64,000 bases of DNA from CAZPKH01 sp964587165 (GCA_964587165.1 CAZPKH010000005.1:1-64000); one strand, 5' to 3'. Positions 8,396 through 16,816 are shown, counted from the first letter of the stretch. Numbers and translations: made by a program. The notes: generated by a model from the letters alone, not told the origin.

Positions 8396-9268
8396 ATGAA
8401 AAAGATTATCCCCGAATCAGAATTGATCATCAACCCCGACGGGACAGTGTTTCACCTGCATCTGCACCCCGACCAGCTCACCGACCGAGTGATACTCGTG
8501 GGCGACCCGGCTCGCGTCAACATGGTCGCATCTCACTTTGATACTATAGATTTTGAGGTGACATCGCGCGAATTTCACTCTATAGGCGGAACATACCGCG
8601 GCAAGCCCATCATGTGTCTGTCGCACGGCATCGGGCCCGACAATATCGATATTGTGATCAACGAGCTCGACGCTCTGGCTAACGTTGATTTTGCCACTCG
8701 CGAGGTGCGCGACACCCTCCGCAGCCTTACCCTTGTGCGTATAGGCACAAGCGGCGCTCTGCAGCCCGAGCTGAAGCTTGGCACTCCGGTGATAGCCGAT
8801 CGCTCTATTGGTTTTGACGGTGTGCTCAACTACTACGCGGGCCGCAACGAGGTGGCCGATACTGATTTCGAACACGCCTTCTGCGGCGCCGTGGGGTGGA
8901 ATCCCCTCTGGGCCAAACCGTATGTGGTGCCGGCCGACCCCGACCTGGTTGAGCAGATAGGACGCGACGACATGGTGCGCGGCGTGACGATATCGGCTGT
9001 CGGATTCTACGGACCTCAAGGGCGAGAACTCCGCCTGCCGCTGGCTAATCCCGACCTGAACAGCCGCATCGAACAGTTTGAGTACGCCGGCCGCAAGGTG
9101 ACAAACTACGAGATGGAGTCGGCCCCCCTGCAGGGACTCGGCAAGCTGATGGGGCATCGCGCCATGACCGTATGCTCGATCATCGCAAACCGCATGAACA
9201 CCGAGGCCAACCCCAACTACAAGAGCGGCATAGCCGATCTTATCAAGACCGTGCTCGACCGTATTTGA
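8396..9268 (+). CDS. udp: Nucleoside phosphorylase, uridine-phosphorylase-like
   Basis: A 290-residue PNP_UDP_1 family enzyme that would cleave a nucleoside with phosphate to base and ribose-1-phosphate in salvage. Visible motifs are the phosphate-binding VGDPARVN (about 36-43), RIGTSGALQPELKLGT (about 117-132) and the nucleoside-binding NYEMESAPLQGLG (about 239-251). The YEMES segment favours uridine phosphorylase-type enzymes, but purine specificity cannot be excluded. It starts 49 bp after dprA and has no clear promoter of its own, so read-through from dprA is possible. Confidence 0.85.
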   Translation: MKKIIPESELIINPDGTVFHLHLHPDQLTDRVILVGDPARVNMVASHFDTIDFEVTSREFHSIGGTYRGKPIMCLSHGIGPDNIDIVINELDALANVDFATREVRDTLRSLTLVRIGTSGALQPELKLGTPVIADRSIGFDGVLNYYAGRNEVADTDFEHAFCGAVGWNPLWAKPYVVPADPDLVEQIGRDDMVRGVTISAVGFYGPQGRELRLPLANPDLNSRIEQFEYAGRKVTNYEMESAPLQGLGKLMGHRAMTVCSIIANRMNTEANPNYKSGIADLIKTVLDRI

Positions 9269-9331
9269 ACCACCCGGCATCGAAATATGTTATTACTGCA
9301 GATAGTTTAACAGAATAAAATCCACACAGCT

Positions 9332-9577
9332 ATGACAGAAAAACAGATTTCGAACGCCGCCGAACTGGTGTCGCAGGAGAGCGCAAAGCTCAGTCTCGAA
9401 TCGGCCGCAGTGGCCGCAAAGGCAAAAACCGCAGAAGTGAAAGATAAATTAGCAGGCCTCAAAGAAGCGGCTACCGAAAAGGGTGCTAATCTTAAGGACC
9501 AGCTCGCAGCAAAAGCCGCTGATGTGCTCGACACAATCTCCGACAAAGCCGGCCAACTCGCCGACAAACTAAAATAA
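9332..9577 (+). CDS. Small Ala/Lys-rich amphipathic helical protein
   Basis: An 81-residue protein without signal peptide, Cys, Trp or Pro, composed almost wholly of Ala, Lys, Leu, Glu and Asp. It has heptad- or 11-mer-like recurrences (for example KDKLAGLKEA, KDQLAAKAAD, DKAGQLADKLK). This predicts one or two long amphipathic helices, in the style of apolipoproteins, LEA or YtjA/YtxH-like stress proteins. No specific family was recognised. It has its own 63-bp upstream space and is followed 12 bp later by a strong hairpin terminator, arguing for a discrete, possibly highly expressed transcript. Confidence 0.7.
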   Translation: MTEKQISNAAELVSQESAKLSLESAAVAAKAKTAEVKDKLAGLKEAATEKGANLKDQLAAKAADVLDTISDKAGQLADKLK

Positions 9578-9589
9578 TCAGTTACCAAA

Positions 9590-9634
9590 CATAGCGATAG
9601 CCGTCCGGATCGGGCGGCTATCGCTATGTTTATA
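9590..9634. terminator. Strong intrinsic terminator between convergent genes
   Basis: CATAGCGATAGCCG (9590-9603) pairs perfectly with CGGCTATCGCTATG (9615-9628); the loop bases add a further TCC/GGG pairing, leaving a 5-base loop. It is followed by a T-rich stretch on the plus strand. It lies between the small helical protein (+) and the membrane protein gene (-) and may serve both. Confidence 0.88.
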
Positions 9635-9653
9635 TCGTTGTAAGATAGGAGAC

Positions 9654-10166
9654 TTAACGATTGTGGAAATCCACATCGATCTGCTGAGCGGGTTTCGATA
9701 CCCAGCTGAGGAATTTCTGGAACGGCAGAAGTATCAGCACACACAGGTCGCGGATCCAGGATACGTAGAGCGGGAAATAGTAGGTGCCGATAAGGATTAA
9801 GATGAACGACTCGAACGGAGCATATTTCTCTGTGAACAGCTCCACAAAGGCGAAGATCACGCCGATGAAGTAGGAGATGAATATCATGCCGTCGATCACA
9901 AACTCAAAGAATATTTTCTTGAGGAAGGAGAAGAAGGGCCAACGGCTGGTATGCACGAAGCTCTTCAGAGCTTTGTTTTTGCACGCATTGTGCAGGCGCA
10001 AGGCAGCCCCTTTCCAGAACGAGAACGGACACACGAAGAGTATGAACGCGAGCATCGTGAAGAAGTAGGCTAACGCGCTGCCGACCACGGTGCCGAGGTT
10101 AGGAGTACCACCCATGTCGTTCTGAGGCTCAACCCCGAGCTGATCGTTGAAATTGTTTTGTTGCAT
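9654..10166 (-). CDS. Unrecognised multi-pass membrane protein
   Basis: A 170-residue protein with a polar Gln/Asn-rich N-terminus (about 1-25) and at least three strongly hydrophobic segments (about 27-50, 85-110, 120-145). It has a basic cytosolic-looking loop between them (HNACKNKALKSFVHTSRW) and no signal peptide. No family was recognised. It follows the 233-residue gene by 23 bp in the same direction, so both are probably one operon under the promoter at 10944-10975. Topology and the shared promoter suggest a membrane complex of unknown role. Confidence 0.6.
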   Translation of the reverse strand: MQQNNFNDQLGVEPQNDMGGTPNLGTVVGSALAYFFTMLAFILFVCPFSFWKGAALRLHNACKNKALKSFVHTSRWPFFSFLKKIFFEFVIDGMIFISYFIGVIFAFVELFTEKYAPFESFILILIGTYYFPLYVSWIRDLCVLILLPFQKFLSWVSKPAQQIDVDFHNR

Positions 10167-10189
10167 TGTGTTGATATTTTAATAAGTGA

Positions 10190-10891
10190 TTAGAAATCAG
10201 TGTTTCGGCGGTCGCATTCGGTCAGGAAGAAAGGCAGCGACTTGCCCAGGAACACTCCGATGCCGGAGAATGTGCCGTTTGTAAATGCACCTTTCCACAC
10301 ACCGCAATATTCGCCGGAGCCGTTATACTCCTCTATTTCGAGATAGTATCCGTCGTACAGCTCATCCATCTTCACTACCCTCAGATACATGCAGCGGCCC
10401 GCTCCCGACTTGTCATAATAGTATCGGCCGGAGCCCGAGCTGAGGTCAAGCTCCATGTGTATCTTCAGCTTATTGTCGATCTCGCCCCGGAAATATAAAG
10501 CGTCGCCACGCGCCGGTACGGTTTCCGTCGCAATCACCTCCTCCTCTTCGATTTCCGAGCCGTAGATATCTTCCGCACCGGTATAACTGTCGGTGTGGCT
10601 GCATGACGAGGGCCACACCTTCGGGATAAACGGCGCAAAGCATGTGAGGATACCAACTATAGTAAGAATCCGGAATTTGCGCCAATACGGGAGCTGCTCC
10701 TGCGGATATTTTGAGTAGTTGTCGAATATTGACCCTGAGGGAGCGTTGTGAAGATCTGATGCATACCTCGTCTCGGGGGCTTGAAAGGTGGGAATATTCA
10801 GGCGTGATTCAGGGGCGGAACTCTTTTTGTCCTCGATACCTAATATCTCATATATGGATTTCCTCGGGGTATTGTTGCTGTTTTCCGACAT
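10190..10891 (-). CDS. Unrecognised single-pass membrane protein with C-terminal beta-rich domain
   Basis: A 233-residue protein in three parts. A cytosolic, low-complexity N-terminus of about 70 residues starts MSENSNNTPRKSIYEILGIED. One membrane helix (about 73-92) follows. The C-terminal domain (about 130-225) has the segment FRGEIDNKLKIHMEL, then GRYYYDKSG, and ends in GKSLPFFL. The YYYDK-containing motif resembles a beta-repeat seen in many exported Bacteroidetes proteins of unknown function; the similarity is from memory. It is probably co-transcribed with the downstream membrane protein gene. Not a lipoprotein: there is no lipobox. Confidence 0.6.
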   Translation of the reverse strand: MSENSNNTPRKSIYEILGIEDKKSSAPESRLNIPTFQAPETRYASDLHNAPSGSIFDNYSKYPQEQLPYWRKFRILTIVGILTCFAPFIPKVWPSSCSHTDSYTGAEDIYGSEIEEEEVIATETVPARGDALYFRGEIDNKLKIHMELDLSSGSGRYYYDKSGAGRCMYLRVVKMDELYDGYYLEIEEYNGSGEYCGVWKGAFTNGTFSGIGVFLGKSLPFFLTECDRRNTDF

Positions 10892-10943
10892 GATAAGATG
10901 TGATGATGTTGGTACTGTCCGATGGATTTTAGAAGCTATGTGC

Positions 10944-10975
10944 CAAAGCTAACATAAAATTGCAACTTATGCAAA
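10944..10975 (-). promoter_or_regulatory. Promoter of the two-gene membrane protein operon
   Basis: Minus strand: TTTG (10972-10975), a 20-base spacer, then TAGCTTTG (10944-10951). This fits TTTG-N19-23-TAnnTTTG and would give a leader of about 45 nt before the start at 10891. Confidence 0.55.
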
Positions 10976-11000
10976 TAAAATCACAACTTTTTTTTAGAGA

Positions 11001-11016
11001 CCCTCCGAGCTTGCGC
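11001..11016. repeat. 16-bp direct repeat, left copy
   Basis: CCCTCCGAGCTTGCGC, identical to 12459-12474. The copies flank the AT-rich ATPase gene and lie 3' of minus-strand genes. They may be duplication or attachment scars, or a dispersed repeat. Confidence 0.6.
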
Positions 11017-11077
11017 ACCGAGTTCGCTCTTTCTGCGACCTTTTAAGAGTTCTCGCTTCGGGGATAGGGGAAATACT

Positions 11078-12334
11078 TTACAATTCTAACGAATTTTCTT
11101 TCAGTAAGAAATCATATATTGATATAGTTGTAATACCAGTATGATTATGTCTTACCGGAGTGTGCTCTCCAAGGATAATGATCTTCTTGAAGGAGTCATC
11201 AATATTGCGTAGTGATGTCTGTTCCTGAATCACTTTCTCATCAGTTTCCATTCTGTAAGCAGATTGAATGTAGTATCGACTGCTTCCAAGATTGCACACG
11301 AAATCAATCTCATATTGTCTACGTGATTGCTTTCCGGATTCATTGCGGATTACAACCGGTACTACTCCGACATCAACATTAAAACCTCGTTTACGCAGCT
11401 CATTATAGATTATATTCTCCATTGTGTGACTATCATCGATCTGCCGGAAATTTATCCTTGCGTTTTTTAATCCTGCATCGGCGAAATAATATTTGTAAGG
11501 TGTGTCAATATATCTTTTTCCCTTAACATCGTATCGGGTTGCTTTTTCGACAAGGAAAGAATCACAGATATAGTCAAGATACTTCTTTATGGTGACGGCT
11601 GATAAGTCGCATTTTTTCAACGAGTCAAATGTATTGGCAAGCTTTTGCGGATTCGTAAGGCTACCGACCGTGGAGGATAAAATATTCAATAGAGTCTCAA
11701 GCTCTTCTTCATGCTTGATCACGTATCTTTCTTTTATATCGCGCAGATATGTCTCAGTATAAATCTCTTTCAAAAATTGCGTTTTTTCTTCGTCAGTCTC
11801 CATGAATACTATTTGCGGTAATCCACCATACATCATGTATTCTTTAAGCGTTTCCTCCTTAGGACGCGCAAAGGCCGAATGATACTCTGCGTAACTTAAT
11901 GGATAAATTCTTACTTCATCGCCACGACCACGGAATGTTGTGATGACATCCTTGGATAAAAAACGAGCATTGCTGCCTGTTACATAGATATCGGTATTTC
12001 GTTTCTGTAGATAGCTGTTCAGTACATCCTCAAATTCCGGTACAAGCTGTATTTCATCTACCATTATATAATGCATCTTCTCACCATGAATATGCGAGTC
12101 GATGTATTCTAATAAAGCATCAGGATTTCGTAAAGACTTGTTGCGCCTATCTTCCAGATTAATTTGAATGATATGGTTATCGTCGACACCTTGCTCTTTC
12201 AACCAATCTGTGAATAGTGTGAAGAGAAGATATGTCTTACCGCTTCGCCTCACACCGGTAACTATTTTGATTCTTCCGTTGTGTCTGCGAGTTATCAGCC
12301 GGTTTAGGTACGTGTCTCGTTTTATAAGGCGCAT
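11078..12334 (-). CDS. DUF4143 AAA ATPase (ATP-binding protein with C-terminal nuclease-like domain)
   Basis: A 418-residue protein of the AAA_14/DUF4143 type. The N-terminal ATPase has Walker A GVRRSGKT (27-34), Walker B YIMVDEIQ (about 89-96) and a sensor-like VTGSNARFLS. The C-terminal DUF4143 region has YYFADAGLKNAR and QYEIDFVCN followed by YYIQSA, which recalls the PD-(D/E)XK nuclease core, although the usual lysine is not evident. Such genes are scattered accessory genes of unclear role, often linked to mobile DNA or defence. The gene is clearly more AT-rich than its neighbours and is enclosed by a 16-bp direct repeat, consistent with acquisition. Its promoter may include TATATTTG at 12376-12383 (-). 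Confidence 0.88.
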   Translation of the reverse strand: MRLIKRDTYLNRLITRRHNGRIKIVTGVRRSGKTYLLFTLFTDWLKEQGVDDNHIIQINLEDRRNKSLRNPDALLEYIDSHIHGEKMHYIMVDEIQLVPEFEDVLNSYLQKRNTDIYVTGSNARFLSKDVITTFRGRGDEVRIYPLSYAEYHSAFARPKEETLKEYMMYGGLPQIVFMETDEEKTQFLKEIYTETYLRDIKERYVIKHEEELETLLNILSSTVGSLTNPQKLANTFDSLKKCDLSAVTIKKYLDYICDSFLVEKATRYDVKGKRYIDTPYKYYFADAGLKNARINFRQIDDSHTMENIIYNELRKRGFNVDVGVVPVVIRNESGKQSRRQYEIDFVCNLGSSRYYIQSAYRMETDEKVIQEQTSLRNIDDSFKKIIILGEHTPVRHNHTGITTISIYDFLLKENSLEL

Positions 12335-12375
12335 CTGGTTTAGATTTGTGTCATTTGTGACATGTTTCTAAAGTG

Positions 12376-12383
12376 CAAATATA
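12376..12383 (-). promoter_or_regulatory. -7 promoter element for the DUF4143 ATPase gene
   Basis: TATATTTG on the minus strand, about 42 bp before the start codon. No -33 TTTG is evident upstream. Confidence 0.35.
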
Positions 12384-12454
12384 GAGTATAATTAGCTGAT
12401 AAGAAAAAATATCTGTTGAAATAATAGTATTTGGCAGCTAATCAGTAGGTTGGT

Positions 12455-12484
12455 CATCCCCTCCGAGCTTGCGCTGCGGGGATG
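12455..12484. repeat. 16-bp direct repeat, right copy, inside a hairpin
   Basis: The copy at 12459-12474 overlaps the left arm of an inverted repeat, CATCCCC (12455-12461) with GGGGATG (12478-12484). The hairpin sits 10 bp after the AlbA_2 gene stop and could act as its terminator, though it lacks a T-tract. Confidence 0.55.
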
Positions 12485-12494
12485 GTACGGCTCA

Positions 12495-13151
12495 TCAGGT
12501 GGGATAGATGCGGAAGGTGCCGTCGGCGTAGCGGAAGGTGAGGAGGTCGAGGGCGAAGAGCGATGCAACGGCGAGCTCGGCATCGGCCATGGAGATATGC
12601 AGCCTGCGGGCTATCTCGGCGGTGTCGGCAGGGGGTACGGGCAGTTTTGCTATGGTATCTATAACGGCCGACAGCCGCGCATCAAAGCATATCGGATCGG
12701 CAGCAGCAGCCTTATGCCGCCATGCTTTGAGCATCAGGGGTGAGAATTCGATGTTTTCGTCGGCTACGCGGTAATATGCGCGGAAGCGTCCGGCGGCATC
12801 GCGGCACAATACCGGCCTGTCGGCTGCCGGTGATATCTCGGCGCGTATCACTGTAAGAGGGCCGTCGACACGAAACGACGTAAACTCCACCGTCTGTGCC
12901 GGCTTACAGTACATCCCGGCGGCTTGCTCAACCACATAAATATCCTCCTCCGAGCGCACCCCGGCCACCGAACCGTTGTCTTTTACGCCTATGAGCAGAC
13001 GCCCGCCTCGATTGTTGGCAAATGCCGAGATCGAGTGGGCTATCTTGAAAGGGTCGGAAATGGCGAATTTGAAGTCCTGGGTCTCGTGTTCGCCCTGCGC
13101 TATCAGGTCGGCTATATAATAGCGGCCGCGCACCGGTCGGAGGTCTTTCAT
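12495..13151 (-). CDS. AlbA_2 (Schlafen AlbA) domain protein with C-terminal winged helix
   Basis: A 218-residue protein. The N-terminal AlbA_2 domain shows ETQDFKFAI (about 22-30) and AFANNRGGRLLIGVKDNGSVAG (within about 43-64), the family's hallmark. It is followed by the usual beta-rich part with YYRVADENI and a C-terminal helix-turn-helix-like region with the segment TAEIARRLHIS. Members are thought to bind nucleic acid or act in transcriptional control; the function here is unknown. Its ATG overlaps the nucleosidase stop (ATGA), so translation is coupled; the longer upstream frame is antisense-like read-through and is rejected. Confidence 0.83.
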   Translation of the reverse strand: MKDLRPVRGRYYIADLIAQGEHETQDFKFAISDPFKIAHSISAFANNRGGRLLIGVKDNGSVAGVRSEEDIYVVEQAAGMYCKPAQTVEFTSFRVDGPLTVIRAEISPAADRPVLCRDAAGRFRAYYRVADENIEFSPLMLKAWRHKAAAADPICFDARLSAVIDTIAKLPVPPADTAEIARRLHISMADAELAVASLFALDLLTFRYADGTFRIYPT

Positions 13152-13828
13152 AGCTCGGCGAGCACGGAGCGCAGTATGGCGAATGTGCGCTGCGGAGCCT
13201 CCTCCCAGAAGTTTTCGTACTGTGATATATTGTTGTCGTTGTCGCCGGGGGTATCGCTGAGCACACGTATGCAGAGTACGGGCACATCGCGCAGGTAGCA
13301 TGTCTGGGCTATCGCTGCCGACTCCATGTCGACGGCCATCACATCGGGATATATGCTGCGTATGCGTGACACTACCTCGGGGGAGTCGACAAATATATCG
13401 CCCGAGCAAATCAGACCGTGATGCACGTCTTCGGCCTGCAGGCAGTCGAGAGCCACGGCGTCGGGGCTCGACAGGAAATAGCGGGGGCATCCGGCAGCCT
13501 CGCCGCGTGTGGTGCCGGGGCCGCACCACACGTCGTGATAGGCCACGCGGTCGCCCACCACGATGTCGGCTATGCGGGCATCGCCGCCGGCACCGCCGGC
13601 CACGCCGGTAGAGATAATAAGAGCCGGTGCAAAGTTATTGATCATGGAGTTTGTGCCGAGCGCGGCATTCACCTTGCCGATGCCGCATTTCATCACCGTG
13701 ACATCGCGCTTGCCCAGACGGCCGATGTGGAATGTGAATCCGTCGTCGGTCGACACTTCATTGAGATCCTCGATCAGGGGGAGCAGCAGTCGCAGCTCCT
13801 TCTCCATGGCTACTATTATTCCGATCAT
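13148..13828 (-). CDS. mtnN: 5'-methylthioadenosine/S-adenosylhomocysteine nucleosidase
   Basis: A 226-residue MTA/SAH nucleosidase, which removes adenine from MTA, SAH or 5'-deoxyadenosine in the methyl cycle. It begins MIGIIVAMEKELRLLL, with the catalytic Glu region. It has STGVAGG (phosphate/ribose loop), VDMESAAIAQ (ribose-binding Glu) and VLSDTPGD (catalytic Asp). I prefer Met at 13828 because the extra upstream residues MDINLDIN are not family-like and would overlap the protease gene; the longer start at 13852 remains possible. It lies 13 bp after the M16 protease gene and overlaps the AlbA_2 gene by 4 bp. Confidence 0.9.
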   Translation of the reverse strand: MIGIIVAMEKELRLLLPLIEDLNEVSTDDGFTFHIGRLGKRDVTVMKCGIGKVNAALGTNSMINNFAPALIISTGVAGGAGGDARIADIVVGDRVAYHDVWCGPGTTRGEAAGCPRYFLSSPDAVALDCLQAEDVHHGLICSGDIFVDSPEVVSRIRSIYPDVMAVDMESAAIAQTCYLRDVPVLCIRVLSDTPGDNDNNISQYENFWEEAPQRTFAILRSVLAEL

Positions 13829-13841
13829 ATTAATATCCAAA

Positions 13842-16757
13842 TTAATATCCAAAGATTTGTTCGGGGGTGAGTATCACGACTTTGCCGAGTGAGTTGAGAA
13901 GATCCATGTCGAGATCCTCGACGCGGCCGAGTATCATGTAGTTGTATTTACGGTCCTTGACGTATTTCTGCTGGAAGTCGACCACGTCGGCGAGCGTCAT
14001 GTTGGGGATCGTCTCAAACATCTTTTTGTTGAGAGGCTCGCTCAGGCCGAGGTCTTCGAGCGAGATCTGAAGCCATGCCACCTGGTCTTTTATGGTGCGT
14101 GAGGTGCGGAGATTATTCTCCATGCCGTTGCGGGCCAGCGAGAAGGCAGCCTCGCTCTGAGGCATGTCGTTGATTATCTCGTTGAAAGCGGCTATGGCGT
14201 CCGGAAGCTTATCGTTCTGAGTGGCGATCATGGTGACGAAGGTGTACGGATAATCTTTGCGCGACACACCCTGCATTGCTGCGTATGCCGAGTAGGCCAG
14301 GGAGCGGCGCTCGCGCATCTCCTGGAATACGATCGAGCTCATGTCGCCCGAGAAGTAGTCGTTGTACATCCGGCGGCCGATTTCGAAGTCGGGGTCGTAG
14401 GTGTGTCCGTCGTTGGATATCATGTACATGTAGTACTGATTTGAGTCGTAGGGCGCTACAAAGACGGTAGGCTCGTCGGTGAGCAGCGGTTTGAACTCAC
14501 GTATCTGCGGCTGCTCGTCGAGAGTGGCGGGCACATGGTGGTGAGCGTTGAGCGTAGCCAGCGTCTGCTCGGCATCGGCCGGGCCGTAGTATATTATGCG
14601 GTGGGGCAGACGTGTCATCGAGCGAAGTGCATCGGTCAGCACGGCAGGGTCAAGAGTAGCGAGCTCTTCATTGCCGGGCTGGTTGTTGACATATTCAGGA
14701 CCGTAGATGCCGTATGTTGTAAGAGCACTGAGATTGCTCTGCTGGTTGCCTTTGCTGTCCTGTCGCGACTTGATGCTACGGGCAGCATAATCGCGCCACA
14801 CGGTGGTGTCGGGTACGGCATGGGCTATCACATCCTCCATCAGCTCCATAGCGCGGGGCATATTTTCGCTCAATCCGACGAGAGTAATGTAGGAGCGGGT
14901 ACCACCTACCGATACGTAGTATGAGCAAGCAAGATCGTAGAACTCTTTCTTAATCTGCTCTGCCGTACGGTCGGGGGTTCCGAGCAGCGACAGATAGCCC
15001 GAAACGTAGGGGAGCAAAGGGTTGTTGTTAGAGCCGTTTTCGTATACGTATGTGAGTTTGAATACGTCGTTGGTATCGTTCTTTTTGTAGAGCACCGGTA
15101 TGTCGGACTTGGCTGTGAGACGGGTGAGCTCGCGTGCCGGATCGACAAACACCGGCTCGATGGGTTCGACTTCAGTTTCGATCACTCGAGTGAGATAGTC
15201 GCTGCGGGTGTCGCGGTTTGCCACGATAGGAGTGATGGCCGGTTTTGCTATTTTGAGCTCATCGGGGTCTTTGCCCACGCGCTTGTATATCGCCACATAG
15301 TTGTCGTTGCGGAGGTTGCGGCGTGCGAAATCCACGATCTCTTCTTTCGAGAATGAGTATTTCCGATCCATATCGCGCACGGCGTCGGCCCAGTCGACGC
15401 CGTTGATATATGCCTTGACGAGCATATTCATGCGGGCATCGTTTGATTCGAGCGAGCGCTGCATCGATAGCTTGTCGTTGGCTATAAGGCCCGGTATCAT
15501 GCTTTCGTCAAACTCGCCTTTGCCGAGCTTCTCGATCTCGACGAGCAGCATCTCGCGCAGCTCTTCGAGGGTCTGGTTCTCGCGTGGCGATCCGGAGAGC
15601 ACAAGGGTAGTGTAGTCGGCCATATTGAGGGGGAATGAGACTACGTCGAGTGCTTTCTGCTGAGCGTTGATGTCGAGGTCCAGAAGGCCTACACGACCGT
15701 TGCATAGTATCATGTCGACCATCGTGAGTTTGGCTACTTCGGGGTCGGTAGGAGCCGGGAATCTCCATGCAAGCATCAGCGATTCAGCCTCCTGGCCGAG
15801 TACTTCGGCATCGATTGGGGAGGTGATAGGGGTTTCGGGCTCAAAGTTCAGCTTAGGCAGGTCGGGATTTGGCTGCCATGAGCCGAAATATTTGGTGATC
15901 ACGTCGACAGCCTGATCGGGGTCGAAATCGCCTGCGAGCACTATGGCAGTGTTGTTGGGCACATACCAGTCTTTGTGGTACGCCTTGATATTGGTGATCG
16001 AGGGGTTCTTAAGGTGTGTCTGCGAGCCGAGTACAGTCTGCTGTCCGTAAGGGTGATTGGGATAAAGGGTAGCAAACAACTTATCGAACATCTTGCTGTC
16101 GTCGCGGGTCAGATCCATGTTCTTCTCCTCGTATATGGTCTCAAGCTCGGTGTGGAATCCGCGGAGCACCGGGTCGCGGAATCTGTCGGCTTGGATCATG
16201 GCCCAGTTGTCGAGCTGGTTGGAAGGGATATTCTCTACGTAGCAAGTCATGTCAGCGGCGGTGTAGGCGTTAGTGCCCTGCGAGCCGATGGCTGTCATGA
16301 GCTTGTCGTACTCGTTGGGTATGGCGAGCTTGGAGGCTTCGTAGCTTATGGAGTCGATCTGATGATATATAGCGGCGCGCGCGGTCGAGTCGGTAGTCTG
16401 GCGATATATTTCGAAAAGCTGCTCGATGCGGTCGAGCATCGGCTTCTCGGCGGCATAGTCGGATGTGCCGAACTGCGATGTGCCCTTAAACATCAGGTGC
16501 TCGAAGTAGTGAGCCAGACCGGTGGTGGCTGCCGGGTCGTTTTTTCCTCCTACACGCACTGCGATGTTGGTCTGGATACGCGGTGTGTCGCGGTTTACAG
16601 TCATAAACAGTTTCAACCCGTTGGGCAGAGTGTAGATCTTGGTTTGCATCGGGTCGCCGGGCACAGTTTCGTAATTGTACTTCTGCGCCGAAACAGCTAT
16701 GACGCACAACATAGCGGCTGCCGAAATAGCAATGCGTAGCAGTTTTGTGAGGATCAT
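13842..16757 (-). CDS. M16 family zinc metallopeptidase, two-domain, exported
   Basis: A 971-residue pitrilysin/insulinase family protease. The signal peptide (about 1-25) ends in AVSAQ, indicating export to the periplasm or outer face. The inverted zinc motif HYFEH is at 83-87, with a downstream zinc-ligand Glu in the ELETIYEEKN segment (about 155-164). Two tandem M16 modules are expected (about 35-500 active, 540-960 inactive partner), giving the usual full length. The likely role is degradation of peptides in the envelope. It is the first gene of a run with mtnN and the AlbA_2 gene. A promoter-like TTG-N22-TATCTTTG lies upstream. Confidence 0.92.
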   Translation of the reverse strand: MILTKLLRIAISAAAMLCVIAVSAQKYNYETVPGDPMQTKIYTLPNGLKLFMTVNRDTPRIQTNIAVRVGGKNDPAATTGLAHYFEHLMFKGTSQFGTSDYAAEKPMLDRIEQLFEIYRQTTDSTARAAIYHQIDSISYEASKLAIPNEYDKLMTAIGSQGTNAYTAADMTCYVENIPSNQLDNWAMIQADRFRDPVLRGFHTELETIYEEKNMDLTRDDSKMFDKLFATLYPNHPYGQQTVLGSQTHLKNPSITNIKAYHKDWYVPNNTAIVLAGDFDPDQAVDVITKYFGSWQPNPDLPKLNFEPETPITSPIDAEVLGQEAESLMLAWRFPAPTDPEVAKLTMVDMILCNGRVGLLDLDINAQQKALDVVSFPLNMADYTTLVLSGSPRENQTLEELREMLLVEIEKLGKGEFDESMIPGLIANDKLSMQRSLESNDARMNMLVKAYINGVDWADAVRDMDRKYSFSKEEIVDFARRNLRNDNYVAIYKRVGKDPDELKIAKPAITPIVANRDTRSDYLTRVIETEVEPIEPVFVDPARELTRLTAKSDIPVLYKKNDTNDVFKLTYVYENGSNNNPLLPYVSGYLSLLGTPDRTAEQIKKEFYDLACSYYVSVGGTRSYITLVGLSENMPRAMELMEDVIAHAVPDTTVWRDYAARSIKSRQDSKGNQQSNLSALTTYGIYGPEYVNNQPGNEELATLDPAVLTDALRSMTRLPHRIIYYGPADAEQTLATLNAHHHVPATLDEQPQIREFKPLLTDEPTVFVAPYDSNQYYMYMISNDGHTYDPDFEIGRRMYNDYFSGDMSSIVFQEMRERRSLAYSAYAAMQGVSRKDYPYTFVTMIATQNDKLPDAIAAFNEIINDMPQSEAAFSLARNGMENNLRTSRTIKDQVAWLQISLEDLGLSEPLNKKMFETIPNMTLADVVDFQQKYVKDRKYNYMILGRVEDLDMDLLNSLGKVVILTPEQIFGY

Positions 16758-16783
16758 GACGTGTATATTGTTGATTTATTTCA

Positions 16784-16816
16784 CAAAGATACTGTTTTTT
16801 CAGATACTTTATGCAA
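16784..16816 (-). promoter_or_regulatory. Promoter of the M16 protease operon
   Basis: Minus strand: TTG (16814-16816), a 22-base spacer, TATCTTTG (16784-16791). The -33 bases overlap a plus-strand CAACTTTG that could serve the divergent outer-membrane protein gene. Confidence 0.45.

Noticed and set aside
11001..12474. Insertion sequence around the ATPase gene
   Set aside because: There is no transposase and no terminal inverted repeats; only a 16-bp direct repeat is present.
13152..13529. Extended N-terminus for the AlbA_2 protein
   Set aside because: The extra residues are Arg/His/Pro-rich antisense-like translation of the nucleosidase gene; the ATGA overlap gives a clear start at 13151.
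12495..16757. Restriction or defence island around the AlbA_2 protein
   Set aside because: The neighbours are a nucleosidase and an M16 protease with ordinary composition; no nuclease, methylase or toxin genes are adjacent apart from the separate DUF4143 gene.
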